Notes: generated from the letters alone by a model not told the origin. Numbered from the stretch's first letter, positions 34,663 to 43,692 are shown. The stretch is DNA of 64,000 nucleotides from Terriglobia bacterium (GCA_020072815.1 JAIQGE010000001.1:124001-188000), one strand, 5' to 3'. A program made the numbers and translations.

Positions 34663-36059
34663 TAGCTTCTGTCTCCCGTCGTCACCGGAGCCAGCGCCAT
34701 CACCAACTCCTTGAAGATGCGTCCGCGCTGTTCGTAGTTTTCAAACTGGTCAAAGCTGGCGCACGCGGGAGCCAGCAGCACTACGTCGCCCGGCTTGGCG
34801 GCCTCAAAAGCCTGGCGCACCGCCCGCTCCAGCGTGCCGGAACGTTCGATGGGCGTGGCCCCCTGGATCTGCGAAGCAATCTTCTCCGCGGCGGCGCCGA
34901 TCAAATACGCTCGCCGCGCACGCTCGCGCAGCAAGGCGACAAGCACCGTGTAGTCGCTGCCTTTGTCTTTGCCGCCAAGAATAATGTGGATGTTTCCCGG
35001 GAACGACTCCAGCGCTTTCACCGTGGCATCCACGTTGGTGGCTTTGGAATCGTTGTAAAACGCGACGCCGTTGATGGTGGTCACCAGTTCCAGACGGTGT
35101 TCCACCGCGCGGAAGTCGCTGACGGCCTGGCGCACCTGCTGCGGCCCGCATCCGGCAACCATGCCCATGGCCACCGCGGCCAGCACGTTCTCCAGATTGT
35201 GCGCGCCTTTTAGATGAATGTCCGCTCGCGTCAGGACGGTTTGGTCTTTACCATTTTGCCGGAAGATGATGTCGTCGCCCTTGAGGTACGCTCCGTTTTC
35301 GACAGGCTGCTTGCGGCTGAACCACAACAGCGAGCTCTTGATTTTGCCTTTCAGCGCGACGCACGCGGGATCGTCGGCATTGAGCACGGCGAAATCGCCA
35401 GAACTCTGGTTTTCCCCAGCGCCTGGGCGCTGGTTTTCAAAGATGCGTGCCTTGGCGTCCGCGTACGCCTGAAAAGTGTGGTGGCGGTCCAGATGGTCAG
35501 GCGTGATATTGAGGACGGCCGCGATCCAAGGACGAAACTGCTCAATCGTCTCCAACTGAAAGCTGGAAATCTCCAGGACGACCAGCGCGTCCGGCGAAGA
35601 TTTTCCGGCAAGAGATATCACCGGCGTACCGATGTTGCCGCCCACCAGCGTCTTCTTCCCGCTTTTGGCCAGGATTTCGCCCACCAAAGTAGTCGTGGTG
35701 GTCTTGCCGTTGGAGCCGGTAATCGCGATCACCTTGCCTTGCAGGAAGCGGAACGCCAGTTCAACTTCGCCGATCACCGGAATGCCCAGGGTGCGCGCGT
35801 GCTGCAAGTTCGGCTGGTCCGTGGGAACGCCCGGGCTCACCACGATCAGGTCCTGGTCGCGGAAGGTGCGCTCGCCGTGGCGCCCGGTTTCAATAGAGAC
35901 GCCGCGGTCCAGCAGCGCGGCAATTTCAGTTTGCAACTGGACGTCACTCTTGGCGTCAGAAACGGTGACCTTGGCGCCGCGTTCCTGCAAAAAGAATGCC
36001 GCAGCCACGCCGGAACGGCCCAGCCCAACCACCAAGACCCGTTTGTTCTTCAACTCCAT
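34662..36059 (-). CDS. murD: UDP-N-acetylmuramoyl-L-alanine--D-glutamate ligase
   Basis: About 465 residues. It adds D-Glu to UDP-MurNAc-L-Ala. Visible are the N-terminal Rossmann loop VVGLGRSGVA, the P-loop GSNGKTTTTT, the HxDRH motif in DHLDRHHTF, and the DSKATNVDAT substrate-binding region. I placed the start at the second Met (MELKNKRVLVVGLG), which fits family N-termini; a Met four codons earlier (36071) is possible. It lies between mraY and ftsW and is coupled to ftsW. Confidence 0.96.
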   Translation of the reverse strand: MELKNKRVLVVGLGRSGVAAAFFLQERGAKVTVSDAKSDVQLQTEIAALLDRGVSIETGRHGERTFRDQDLIVVSPGVPTDQPNLQHARTLGIPVIGEVELAFRFLQGKVIAITGSNGKTTTTTLVGEILAKSGKKTLVGGNIGTPVISLAGKSSPDALVVLEISSFQLETIEQFRPWIAAVLNITPDHLDRHHTFQAYADAKARIFENQRPGAGENQSSGDFAVLNADDPACVALKGKIKSSLLWFSRKQPVENGAYLKGDDIIFRQNGKDQTVLTRADIHLKGAHNLENVLAAVAMGMVAGCGPQQVRQAVSDFRAVEHRLELVTTINGVAFYNDSKATNVDATVKALESFPGNIHIILGGKDKGSDYTVLVALLRERARRAYLIGAAAEKIASQIQGATPIERSGTLERAVRQAFEAAKPGDVVLLAPACASFDQFENYEQRGRIFKELVMALAPVTTGDRS

Positions 36060-36144
36060 GCCGGTTCCCATTGTGACACGAATGAGTGTGCCGCGAACCT
36101 GTTTCCCACTCGAACCCGTTTACTCGTCGCGCACCATCGCGGCA

Positions 36145-37278
36145 TTAGCGCAATTTCAACGTGGTCAGCGCGAACAGAGCAAAGATCAGCGCCAGAATCC
36201 AGAAACGAATAATGATCTTGGATTCCGACCACCCCTGCAGTTCAAAGTGATGGTGGATCGGCGCCATCTTGAAGATGCGCTTCTTGCGCAGCTTGTACGA
36301 TCCCACCTGCAGGATCACTGACAGCGCTTCAATCACAAAGATCCCGCCCACAAACGGCAGCAGCAATTCCTGCTTGATGATGACGGCCACCGTGCCGATG
36401 GCCCCGCCCAGCGCCAGCGAGCCCACGTCACCCATAAAAATTTCCGCGGGGTGCGCGTTGTACCAGAGAAAGCCGATGCTGGACCCCACCATGGCCCCGC
36501 AGAAGACCGTCAGCTCCGCCACCTGCGGCATCTTCTGCAGTTCCAGGTACTCTGAGAACACGGCATGACCGCTCAAGTACGTGAGCACGGTAAGCGCGCC
36601 GGTGGCAATCACCGTGCAGCCGATGGCCAGGCCGTCAAGCCCGTCGGTGAGGTTAACGGCGTTGCTGGAGCCCACCAGCACCAGCATGACAAAAACCACA
36701 AACGGCGCGAACGCCAGAAACCAAAGATGCGGATAGTGGCGCAGGCTGTCTATCACCAGGTCCGGCCGCACCTGCTTGAAGAACGGGACCATCAGGTGCG
36801 TAGAGTATTGCCGCTTGGCCGTGAGATACACCAGCACCACGCCCACCACGCCGGCCGCCAGAAACTGCAGCAACAGCTTCATCTTTCCGGTGAGACCGAG
36901 ATTGCGTCTGTTCGCGACCTTAAGATAGTCGTCGGCAAATCCGATGGCGCCGAAGGCCACGGTGGAGAAAATCGCCAACCATATATAGATGTTGGAAAGG
37001 TCGGCCCAAAGCAGCGTGGGAATCACGATGGCCACGGTAATCAGCACGCCGCCCATGGTCGGAGTGCCGGCTTTTTTCTGGTGGGCCTTGGGGCCTTCTT
37101 CGCGGATGTACTGGCCGATCTGGAACTCGCGCAGCCGCCGGATAATCGCCGGGCCGATAATCAACCCCATGAACAAAGCGGTGAGGCTGGCAAACGCGGT
37201 GCGAAACGTGACGTACCTGAAAATGCGAAACGGAGGAAAATGCGCAAACAACCGTTGATAAAGGAGCCAGTAAAGCAA
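36145..37278 (-). CDS. mraY: Phospho-N-acetylmuramoyl-pentapeptide transferase
   Basis: 377 residues, about ten helices. It makes lipid I from UDP-MurNAc-pentapeptide and undecaprenyl phosphate. The conserved cytoplasmic loops are present: PTMGG, the DDYLKV aspartate pair, NAVNLTDGLDGLA, and the PIHHHFE histidine cluster. The start is a TTG at 37278, unusual but backed by GGAGG five bases before it. That ribosome-binding site lies immediately next to the left end of the inserted element at 37291, so transcription from murF must cross the insertion or start anew. Confidence 0.96.
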   Translation of the reverse strand: MLYWLLYQRLFAHFPPFRIFRYVTFRTAFASLTALFMGLIIGPAIIRRLREFQIGQYIREEGPKAHQKKAGTPTMGGVLITVAIVIPTLLWADLSNIYIWLAIFSTVAFGAIGFADDYLKVANRRNLGLTGKMKLLLQFLAAGVVGVVLVYLTAKRQYSTHLMVPFFKQVRPDLVIDSLRHYPHLWFLAFAPFVVFVMLVLVGSSNAVNLTDGLDGLAIGCTVIATGALTVLTYLSGHAVFSEYLELQKMPQVAELTVFCGAMVGSSIGFLWYNAHPAEIFMGDVGSLALGGAIGTVAVIIKQELLLPFVGGIFVIEALSVILQVGSYKLRKKRIFKMAPIHHHFELQGWSESKIIIRFWILALIFALFALTTLKLR

Positions 37279-37290
37279 TATTCCTCCGCA

Positions 37291-37537
37291 GGCAGTATTT
37301 AGTACTTAGTAGTTAGTCAGCCGCTCTCGCTCTTAGCTCGATCTGTTCCTCAACACTGCTCAAAAATGAGGTGAGCATTTTGCGCACCTCGCTCAGCTTG
37401 GTTGCGTTGCTCGCGAAGTCAACTCCAACGTCAGACTGTGGGCCTTGTTCCAAACCTGCAAGTCTCGGTAATTCCTCATCCTGCCTCCGAGATCAGTGTT
37501 GTCTCTAAATACTAAATACTCAGTACTAAATACTGCC
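37291..37537. mobile_element. Small element with 16-bp perfect terminal inverted repeats (MITE-like)
   Basis: The 247-base unit starts with GGCAGTATTTAGTACT (37291-37306) and ends with its exact reverse complement AGTACTAAATACTGCC (37522-37537). Further TTTAGTA/TACTAAA words lie next to the ends. Inside is a decayed four-helix-bundle gene. The murF stop codon (37526-37528) lies within the right terminal repeat, so the element supplies the last murF codons. No flanking target duplication is evident. Confidence 0.65.
37313..37479 (-). pseudogene. Remnant of a four-helix-bundle (23S rRNA intervening-sequence-type) protein gene
   Basis: From an ATG at 37479, with GGAGG eight bases upstream, the frame reads MRNYRDLQVWNKAHSLTLEL, the typical start of the four-helix-bundle/S23 family (FRDLxVWxKAHxL). 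It stops after 28 codons at 37393. In the neighbouring frame the text continues LSEVRKMLTSFLSSVEEQIE to a stop at 37313, resembling the family's C-terminal helix. The middle, about 60-70 residues, is missing, so an internal deletion with a frameshift has inactivated the gene. Confidence 0.7.
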
Positions 37538-38914
37538 CCCCCGAACCTTCTGTTGCAACACTTCCAACGCGCGCTCCAGTTTCACGCCGCGCGAAGCTTT
37601 CAGCAGGACGGCGTCGCCAGGCCTGAGCAGCCGGGCCAGCACTTCGCCGGCTTGTTCCGGAGTTTCCAGAAACTGGGCCTGGACGCCGCCGCCGCACGCG
37701 GCTTCCGCCAGCGCTTTGGCCAAGCCGCGCACCCCCAGCACCAGATCAATCTTCATTTTCGCCGCATGCTGCCCGGACTCACGGTGCAGTTCTTCGGCCA
37801 GCGGCCCCAGTTCCAGCATCTCGCCGGCGACCAGGATACGGCGTTCGGCCTTGATTCCGGCCAGCGCGTCAATCATCGAATTGAGCGCTTTCGGGTTGGA
37901 GTTATAGCAGTCATTCAGAATGGTGGCGCCGCGGATTTCCAGGACTTGACCGCGCTTGTCGCCGGGCCGCAGAGAAGCCATGGCCTCAGCCGCTTCTGAC
38001 GGAGGTATGCCGCGCTCCAGCGCCGCCGCCGCTCCAGCCAGGGCGTTGTAGATGTTGTGCTCACCCACCAAAGGCAGGTTGACGGATTCGCGCACGCTGC
38101 CCACCACCAATTCAAACGTGGATCCCGAAACGCCGTTGAGTTTTATGTTTTGTGCGGAAACATCAGCCGCCTTCTTGATTCCAAACGTCACCACCTTGCC
38201 TTTGAAGTCCCGTCCGAACTGGCTGACGTATTCATCGTCAGCGTTCAGGACGGCGACGCCACCGGGATGCAGGGTCTCTATGATTTCGTACTTGGCGCGC
38301 GCGATCCCGGCAATGGAGTCAAACGCCTCCAAGTGCACCGGCGCCACGCAGGTGACCACCGCCATGTCATGCTGCGCCAGCGCGCCCAGAGCGCGGATCT
38401 CGCCGGCGTGGTTCATGCCCATTTCCACCACGCCGACATCATGCTCGGCTTCCAGTTTCAGCAACTGCAGCGGCAGGCCGATGTGGTTGTTCAGGTTGCC
38501 GGTGCTTTTGAGCACGCGAAAGCGCGTGGCCAGCAGGTGGGCCAGAACTTCTTTGGTCGTGGTCTTGCCGGCCGATCCGGTCACCGCCAGCAGCGGCTTT
38601 CCCCACAAGCGGCGTACCGCGGCCCCCAGGGACTGCAACGCCTTCAGCGTGTCATCCACATACATTAGGCGGGGACCAGCTTCAGTTTTCTTTTCCGCCT
38701 GGCTGTCTGCTTTGACGATAGCCGCCACCGCGCCTTTGTCCAGCGCCGCCTGCACGTAGTCATGGCCGTCAAAGTGTTCGCCGGCCAGGGCGATGAACAG
38801 ATCGCCCGCGTTCAGCGTGCGCGAATCAATGGAGTAGCCCATGGCCACCGCGTCCTGCTCAAATTCGCCTTTGGCGCCGGTGAATTCCGCGATCCGCCAC
38901 AGCGGCAGCTTCAT
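37526..38914 (-). CDS. murF: UDP-N-acetylmuramoyl-tripeptide--D-alanyl-D-alanine ligase
   Basis: 462 residues. It adds D-Ala-D-Ala to the UDP-MurNAc-tripeptide. The P-loop GSAGKTTTKE, the NNHIGLPL motif, EMGMNHAGEI and the NDCYNSNP region are family hallmarks. The start ATG at 38914 overlaps the murE stop (ATGA) and has GGGAGGG upstream. The final residues GSI and the stop come from the terminal repeat of the inserted element, so the native C-terminus may have been slightly altered. Confidence 0.96.
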   Translation of the reverse strand: MKLPLWRIAEFTGAKGEFEQDAVAMGYSIDSRTLNAGDLFIALAGEHFDGHDYVQAALDKGAVAAIVKADSQAEKKTEAGPRLMYVDDTLKALQSLGAAVRRLWGKPLLAVTGSAGKTTTKEVLAHLLATRFRVLKSTGNLNNHIGLPLQLLKLEAEHDVGVVEMGMNHAGEIRALGALAQHDMAVVTCVAPVHLEAFDSIAGIARAKYEIIETLHPGGVAVLNADDEYVSQFGRDFKGKVVTFGIKKAADVSAQNIKLNGVSGSTFELVVGSVRESVNLPLVGEHNIYNALAGAAAALERGIPPSEAAEAMASLRPGDKRGQVLEIRGATILNDCYNSNPKALNSMIDALAGIKAERRILVAGEMLELGPLAEELHRESGQHAAKMKIDLVLGVRGLAKALAEAACGGGVQAQFLETPEQAGEVLARLLRPGDAVLLKASRGVKLERALEVLQQKVRGGSI

Positions 38915-40419
38915 TTTGGCCCTCCCGAACAAGCCATGTACCCCAAATGTTCTAATGCCTGCCGCGCCACTTGGACATCATCGAAGGGGAATACACCTTC
39001 GCGCGTGATCTGCACTTTCTCGTGTCCTTTTCCGGCAATCAGCACCATGTCGCCGGACATGGCCTCAATTAGCGCCAGACGGATGGCTTTAGCGCGGTCC
39101 GGTTCTACCGAATAACGGGTGGTGGTCTTCTGCAGTCCGGTCAGCGCGTCAGCGATGATGTGCTGCGGATCCTCGCTGCGCGGGTTGTCTGACGTAAGCA
39201 CCACAAAGTCGCTTCCCTGCGCGGCGGCCAGGCCCATCAGCGGACGCTTGCTGCGATCACGATCACCGCCGCAGCCGAACACCGTGATCACTCGCCCCGT
39301 CCCAACACCACGCCGGACAAACTCGCGGGCCACGCGCGTAAGGTTGCGCAGCGCATCGTCCGTATGCGCGTAATCCACAATCACCGCAAAGGGCTGGCCG
39401 CAATCCACTTTTTCAAACCGCCCCGGCACCTGTTTGAACTGGCGCACCGCTTCAGCAATCTGCTCCAGCGAGCAACCGCAGGCGTAAGTCGCCGCGGCCG
39501 CAGCCAGCGTGTTGTACACGTTGATGCCGCCGATCAACGCTGTCTCCATCTTCCTGCTGCCGGTCGGCGTGATGAGCTCGAACGTCGTCCCGTCCTGCTG
39601 CAAGTTGATGTCCAGGGCGCGGAAGTCGCCGCTTTGGATTCCGTACAGAATCACGCGTTCGTTGGCGCTCTTTCTGGTCTGCGCCAGTTGAATGCCATAT
39701 TCGTCGTCCACGTTGATGACGGCGGTCTTCGGCGGCGCGGAGCCGCAGCCGTTGAAGAGGATGTTCTTGGCCTCAAAATAGCTCTGCATGTCCTGGTGAT
39801 AGTCCAGGTGGTCGCGCGTCAGGTTGGTGAACACCGCAACTTCATACGGAATGCCCCATACGCGTCCCTGGACCAGCGCGTGCGAAGAGACTTCCATCAC
39901 CGCGTGGGTGGCCCCGGCGCTCACGGCTTCGGCAAAAATCTGGTTGAGCTCCAGGGCTTCTGGCGTGGTGTGCGGAGCAGGCAGAACTCGTCCCGCGACG
40001 TGATATTCAATCGTGCCGATCAGCGCGGAACTCATGCCGCAGTGCCGCAGGATGGACTCGCACAGAAAACTGGTGGTGGTCTTGCCGTTGGTGCCGGTGA
40101 TGCCGATGGTCTTCAGCTTCTCCGCCGGACGCCCGTAAAAGTTCGCGCTCATCCTCGCCAGGGCCTGCCGCCCGTCCATGACCACCGCCCAGGGGACATG
40201 CGCGCGATGATGTTCGTGTTTGGAATCGGTGACCACGGCCACCGCGCCGTTTTCCAGAGCCGCGTCAATGAAGCGATTGCCGTTGGTGCTGTCGCCGTAC
40301 ATGGCCACGAAGACCCATCCCGGCTGAACGCGGCGGGAGTTGTAGTCCAACCCGGCAACTTGTACCTCACCTCCGCTGTGGGCGACGCCGGTACCACGCA
40401 GCAGTTCAGAGAAGTTCAT
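38911..40419 (-). CDS. murE: UDP-N-acetylmuramoyl-tripeptide synthetase, meso-DAP type
   Basis: 502 residues from the ATG at 40419. P-loop GTNGKTTTSF, YAHTDDAL and the SDNPRSEDP motif are present; the DNPR sequence is the selector for meso-diaminopimelate rather than lysine. It is the first gene of the leftward murE-murF-mraY-murD-ftsW unit. The usual upstream genes (mraZ, rsmH, ftsL, ftsI) are not in the window. A TTG at 40443 is an alternative start. Confidence 0.96.
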   Translation of the reverse strand: MNFSELLRGTGVAHSGGEVQVAGLDYNSRRVQPGWVFVAMYGDSTNGNRFIDAALENGAVAVVTDSKHEHHRAHVPWAVVMDGRQALARMSANFYGRPAEKLKTIGITGTNGKTTTSFLCESILRHCGMSSALIGTIEYHVAGRVLPAPHTTPEALELNQIFAEAVSAGATHAVMEVSSHALVQGRVWGIPYEVAVFTNLTRDHLDYHQDMQSYFEAKNILFNGCGSAPPKTAVINVDDEYGIQLAQTRKSANERVILYGIQSGDFRALDINLQQDGTTFELITPTGSRKMETALIGGINVYNTLAAAAATYACGCSLEQIAEAVRQFKQVPGRFEKVDCGQPFAVIVDYAHTDDALRNLTRVAREFVRRGVGTGRVITVFGCGGDRDRSKRPLMGLAAAQGSDFVVLTSDNPRSEDPQHIIADALTGLQKTTTRYSVEPDRAKAIRLALIEAMSGDMVLIAGKGHEKVQITREGVFPFDDVQVARQALEHLGYMACSGGPK

Positions 40420-40443
40420 TGTCTCGATTATATTCAAACCCAA

Positions 40444-40953
40444 CTCCCCTACCCTTCCCCTTCAACTAGGAATCTAAAGGCGTTACACGAATCATCCCAG
40501 GAGATTCCCGATTGACTTGCTGCTAACTATTTGATTGATAACCACTTTGCAAATCCCTACCCCACCCTCCCCCTTTCACTCCTATTGCAAAACAAAGGAG
40601 TTATTCCATTCGACCCAACGGTCACCCAAGTATTAACTCATGAGTTATCTTTCCTTGTAACCTGATGATTCTGCAAACTTTCTGCCCTTCGGGTACGATC
40701 CTGCGACTTCCTGCTTTGCCTCATCGATTTTCCTTGCAGCCTGCTCGAGCTCATTTCTGCGATTTGCAAAATCCTTCTATTGTAACGTGTTTTATTCGCT
40801 ATGGCGAGCGCGAACTAGTTCATCGTCCTAAATAAGTGCGCAAAGCAATTGGACATGCAGGAAAGGAGGAAGGGGAGGGAAACTGGCCGCTAATGAACGC
40901 GAAGCTGCGCGAATTTATCCTTAATGTTCGTGCTCATTTCGCGGCCAAATGCT
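40444..40953. other. 510-bp gap upstream of murE with a 14-bp palindrome
   Basis: This stretch is more AT-rich than its surroundings and has no supported gene. TAACTCATGAGTTA (40634-40647) is a perfect 14-base palindrome and could be an operator. The promoter of the murE operon should be here on the minus strand, but no clear pair of boxes is seen. The part 40890-40945 (GCGAAGCTGCGCGAATTTA..TTTCGCGG) looks repeat-like. Confidence 0.45.
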
Positions 40954-42153
40954 CTATCGTCTCGATACGGACCCCTCTCTCCGCTCGAGACTAATGGAAG
41001 AGGACAGCCTCCGCAGCCGTTTGCATGCTTCCTGCAGCTCTGCGTCAGTCTTGGCGAAGCAGAAGCGGATCAGGTCCTCGCCGCCGGAGCCGTGATAGAA
41101 CGCGCTGCCGGCCACGCTGGCCACCCCGGTTTCGCGCAGAAGCGTCATGGATTTTTCCTTACTCGTTTTGCCGCCAAGAATGCTGGCGTCGGCCAGCACG
41201 TAATACGCGCCCTTGGGGACAGACGGCGTCAGCCCAACTTCCTTCAGCACGCCGCACAGCAAATCGCGCTTCTGCACGTATTCCCGCGAAATCTCCTGGT
41301 AGAAACTTTCGGGCAGTTGGCGGATGCCTTCCGCCACGCCTATCTGCAGCGGCGCCGGCGCGCACACGTAAACCAGGTCATGAAAATACGCCATGGCCTG
41401 CGCCCACTTGCGATGGCAGATGGTATAGCCCACCCGCCAGCCGGTGATCGCGAACGTCTTGGAGTAGCCGGAAATGGTGATGGTCCGCTCCCACATGCCG
41501 GGCAGCGTAGCCGGGCTGATGTGGCGGCCTTCGTAGATGAAGTATTCGTAGATTTCGTCGGTAAACACGAACAGGTCATGCTTGATGGCGAAGGCGGCAA
41601 TCCATTCCAGCTCTTCGCGGGTGAAGACTTTGCCGGAAGGATTCGCCGGGGTGTTGATCATGATGGCCCGCGTGCGCGGCGTAACGGCGCGCTCCAGGTC
41701 GGCCGGCGAAAACTTCCAGTCCGGCGCCTGCAGAGTGACAAACGCCGGAACCGCCTCCACCGCGATCAACGTGTTGAAATGATAGCCATAATAAGGTTCA
41801 AACAGAATGACCTCGTCGCCGGGATTGAGCAGCGCCAGGCAGCTCGCGTAAAAAGCGCCCGTGGCCCCTGAGTGGGCGATGACTTCCGTCTCCGGGTCGC
41901 ACTCAATGCCGTTGAAGCGGCGCATCTTCTCCGCGATGGCCTCGCGGATCGGCGCCAGGCCTTCCGCGCGCGTGTAACTATTGATGCCGCCGTCAATCGC
42001 TCGCTTGGCCGCAGTGCGCACCGGCTCAGGAACTTCCGTATCGCAAACGCCCTGGGCCAGGTTGATGCCCTTGACCTTCTCGCACTCCAGGGACATCACG
42101 CGAATTTCAGATTGCACGGTAAGCGCCGCGCGCCGGCTTAGAGACAAGGACAT
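40954..42153 (-). CDS. PLP-dependent class I aminotransferase (aspartate aminotransferase-like)
   Basis: 399 residues. Fold-type I aminotransferase: HSGATGAFY cofactor loop, NTPANPSGKVF, DEIYEYFIYEG with the pyridine-binding Asp and Tyr, the PLP-binding Lys in SGYSKTFAITGWRVGY, and the Arg that holds the substrate carboxylate in RFCFAKT. It lies in the branch of aspartate/kynurenine/methionine aminotransferases, so the amino donor cannot be fixed from sequence alone. GAGG lies seven bases before the ATG. It stands downstream of trpD on the same strand but two repeat copies separate them. Confidence 0.9.
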   Translation of the reverse strand: MSLSLSRRAALTVQSEIRVMSLECEKVKGINLAQGVCDTEVPEPVRTAAKRAIDGGINSYTRAEGLAPIREAIAEKMRRFNGIECDPETEVIAHSGATGAFYASCLALLNPGDEVILFEPYYGYHFNTLIAVEAVPAFVTLQAPDWKFSPADLERAVTPRTRAIMINTPANPSGKVFTREELEWIAAFAIKHDLFVFTDEIYEYFIYEGRHISPATLPGMWERTITISGYSKTFAITGWRVGYTICHRKWAQAMAYFHDLVYVCAPAPLQIGVAEGIRQLPESFYQEISREYVQKRDLLCGVLKEVGLTPSVPKGAYYVLADASILGGKTSKEKSMTLLRETGVASVAGSAFYHGSGGEDLIRFCFAKTDAELQEACKRLRRLSSSISLERREGSVSRR

Positions 42154-42266
42154 GGGGGACCTCGGTTCGAACGTTGGGACTTTGATTGTAGCGTTGGGGA
42201 TAGTGAATGGGAAGTTCAGCGATGGATGCTGGGATAGTAAGAAGGTTCTTTCTAGGCTAATCCCCG

Positions 42267-42358
42267 TCGAGGCCGACTTGCGCGCCGAGACGGGTGTTTC
42301 GGGAGCCAGAAAATCTCGGCAGGAGTTGAGAACCCGAGCGGTTGGGAGCGAAGCGAGA
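42267..42358 (+). repeat. 92-bp dispersed intergenic element, copy E
   Basis: It starts TCGAGGCCGACTTGCGCGCC and ends GGTTGGGAGCGAAGCGAGA. It is the first member of a head-to-tail pair with copy F in the trpD-aminotransferase gap; the right-end words are 119 bases apart and the left ends 118. Confidence 0.8.
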
Positions 42359-42384
42359 AACTACGGTGGTTAACAAATTGAGCC

Positions 42385-42477
42385 GCGAGGCCGGCTTGCG
42401 TGCCGAGCGGCTTGCCGCAAGCGCAGAAGGATTTCTCAAGATTGTAATTTCCGTCGGCGGTTTGGAGCGAAGCGACA
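42385..42477 (+). repeat. 93-bp dispersed intergenic element, copy F
   Basis: It starts GCGAGGCCGGCTTGCGTGCC and ends GGTTTGGAGCGAAGCGACA, three bases before the trpD stop codon. In this copy GCTTGCG and CGCAAGC form a seven-base stem. Confidence 0.85.
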
Positions 42478-42480
42478 GAA

Positions 42481-43530
42481 TTAACGATTCGTAAACTCCG
42501 CCAGCGCATCCAGTTTCTTGCGCGCGGCGCCGGAGTCAATAGACTGGGCTGCCAGGGGCATGGCTTCCGCCAGCGAGTCGGCTTTGCCTGCGGCGACCAG
42601 GGCGGCCGCAGCATTCATGAGCACAATATCGCGGCGCGGAGATTTTTCGCCGGCAAGGATCTTGCGGATGATCTCAGCATTCACATGGAGATCGCCGCCG
42701 GTGATGGCGCTGAGCGGCGCGGTCTTGAGGCCAAACTGGGCGGGCGTGACTTCATACACGCGCACCCACTCGCCGCGGACTTCACCGATCTTCGTCGGCC
42801 CGCTGATGGAGATTTCGTCCAGGCCGTCCGCCCCGTGCACCACCAGCGCGCGATTCAGTCCCAGCATCTTCAGCGCGGTGGCCAGCTTCTCCACCAGGTC
42901 AGCGGAATACACGCCCACTACTTGCGCCGATGCGCCGGCAGGATTGGTCAGCGGCCCCAGCAGGTTGAAGACGCTGCGCAGCGGACGCAGTTCGCGCCGC
43001 GCCGTCTGCACGTACCTGGTGGCCGTGTGCATGGCCGGGGCAAACATGAACGCGATGCCCACTTCGCGCAGGCATTCGGCAATGCGCGCCGGAGGAATGT
43101 CAATCTTCACGCCCAGGGCTTCCATCACGTCCGCCGATCCGCATTTGGACGTGATGCCGCGGTTGCCGTGCTTGGCCACGCGCACTCCGGCGCCGGCGAT
43201 GGCCAGCGCGCAGGCCGTGGAGATGTTGAAGGTATCGCTGGCGTCGCCGCCGGTGCCGCAGGTGTCCACCAGCGCCTCGCGCCCGGTGTCGCTCACGTCC
43301 AGCGCCGTGCCGTCCGCGTGGGTGATGGGCGTGGCCGCGGCGCGCATGGCCTCCGCAAAGCCCACGATCTCTTCCACCGTCTCGCCCTTCATATGCAGCG
43401 CCACCAGCAGCGCGGCAATCTGCACGTCCGTGGCTTGGCCGGTAAGGATTTGCGACATGACCTGGCGCGCCTCTTCGCGGCTGAGCGAGATGCGGTGGTT
43501 CGCGATTTTGTGGATGGCGTCAGTAATCAT
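42481..43530 (-). CDS. trpD: Anthranilate phosphoribosyltransferase
   Basis: 349 residues. It joins anthranilate and PRPP in tryptophan synthesis. The PRPP loop [38 protein letters not shown], and [10 protein letters not shown] are typical. A short insertion ([14 protein letters not shown], about 72-85) precedes the glycine-rich loop. No other trp gene is adjacent, so it is an isolated pathway gene here. The ribosome-binding site is weak. Confidence 0.96.
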   Translation of the reverse strand: MITDAIHKIANHRISLSREEARQVMSQILTGQATDVQIAALLVALHMKGETVEEIVGFAEAMRAAATPITHADGTALDVSDTGREALVDTCGTGGDASDTFNISTACALAIAGAGVRVAKHGNRGITSKCGSADVMEALGVKIDIPPARIAECLREVGIAFMFAPAMHTATRYVQTARRELRPLRSVFNLLGPLTNPAGASAQVVGVYSADLVEKLATALKMLGLNRALVVHGADGLDEISISGPTKIGEVRGEWVRVYEVTPAQFGLKTAPLSAITGGDLHVNAEIIRKILAGEKSPRRDIVLMNAAAALVAAGKADSLAEAMPLAAQSIDSGAARKKLDALAEFTNR

Positions 43531-43575
43531 GGCGATGAACGGCTGACGACTAGCTTATCAGGCAAGGTCAAGGAA

Positions 43576-43692
43576 ATCGCCGTGATCGCTGGAATCGCAC
43601 GTCATCGCCGGAATCGGGAGTGCTCTCCATCAACAATATGCGCCGCAGTTCCGATCTCGGCGATGTCGGCGATTGCGTGCGATCACGGCGAT
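43576..43692. other. Long imperfect palindrome before sucC
   Basis: ATCGCCGTGATCGC (43576-43589) and GCGATCACGGCGAT (43679-43692) are perfect 14-base inverted arms. Inside, AATCGC/GCGATT, CATCGCCG/CGGCGATG and ATCGG/CCGAT continue the pairing in order, so about 117 bases can fold into one long hairpin. It lies in the divergent trpD-sucC gap, 56 bases before the sucC ATG. There is no T-run. Confidence 0.75.

Noticed and set aside
43576-43692. Rho-independent terminator or tRNA-like RNA before sucC
   Set aside because: There is no T-run after the stem, no cloverleaf, and the loop is too long for a terminator.
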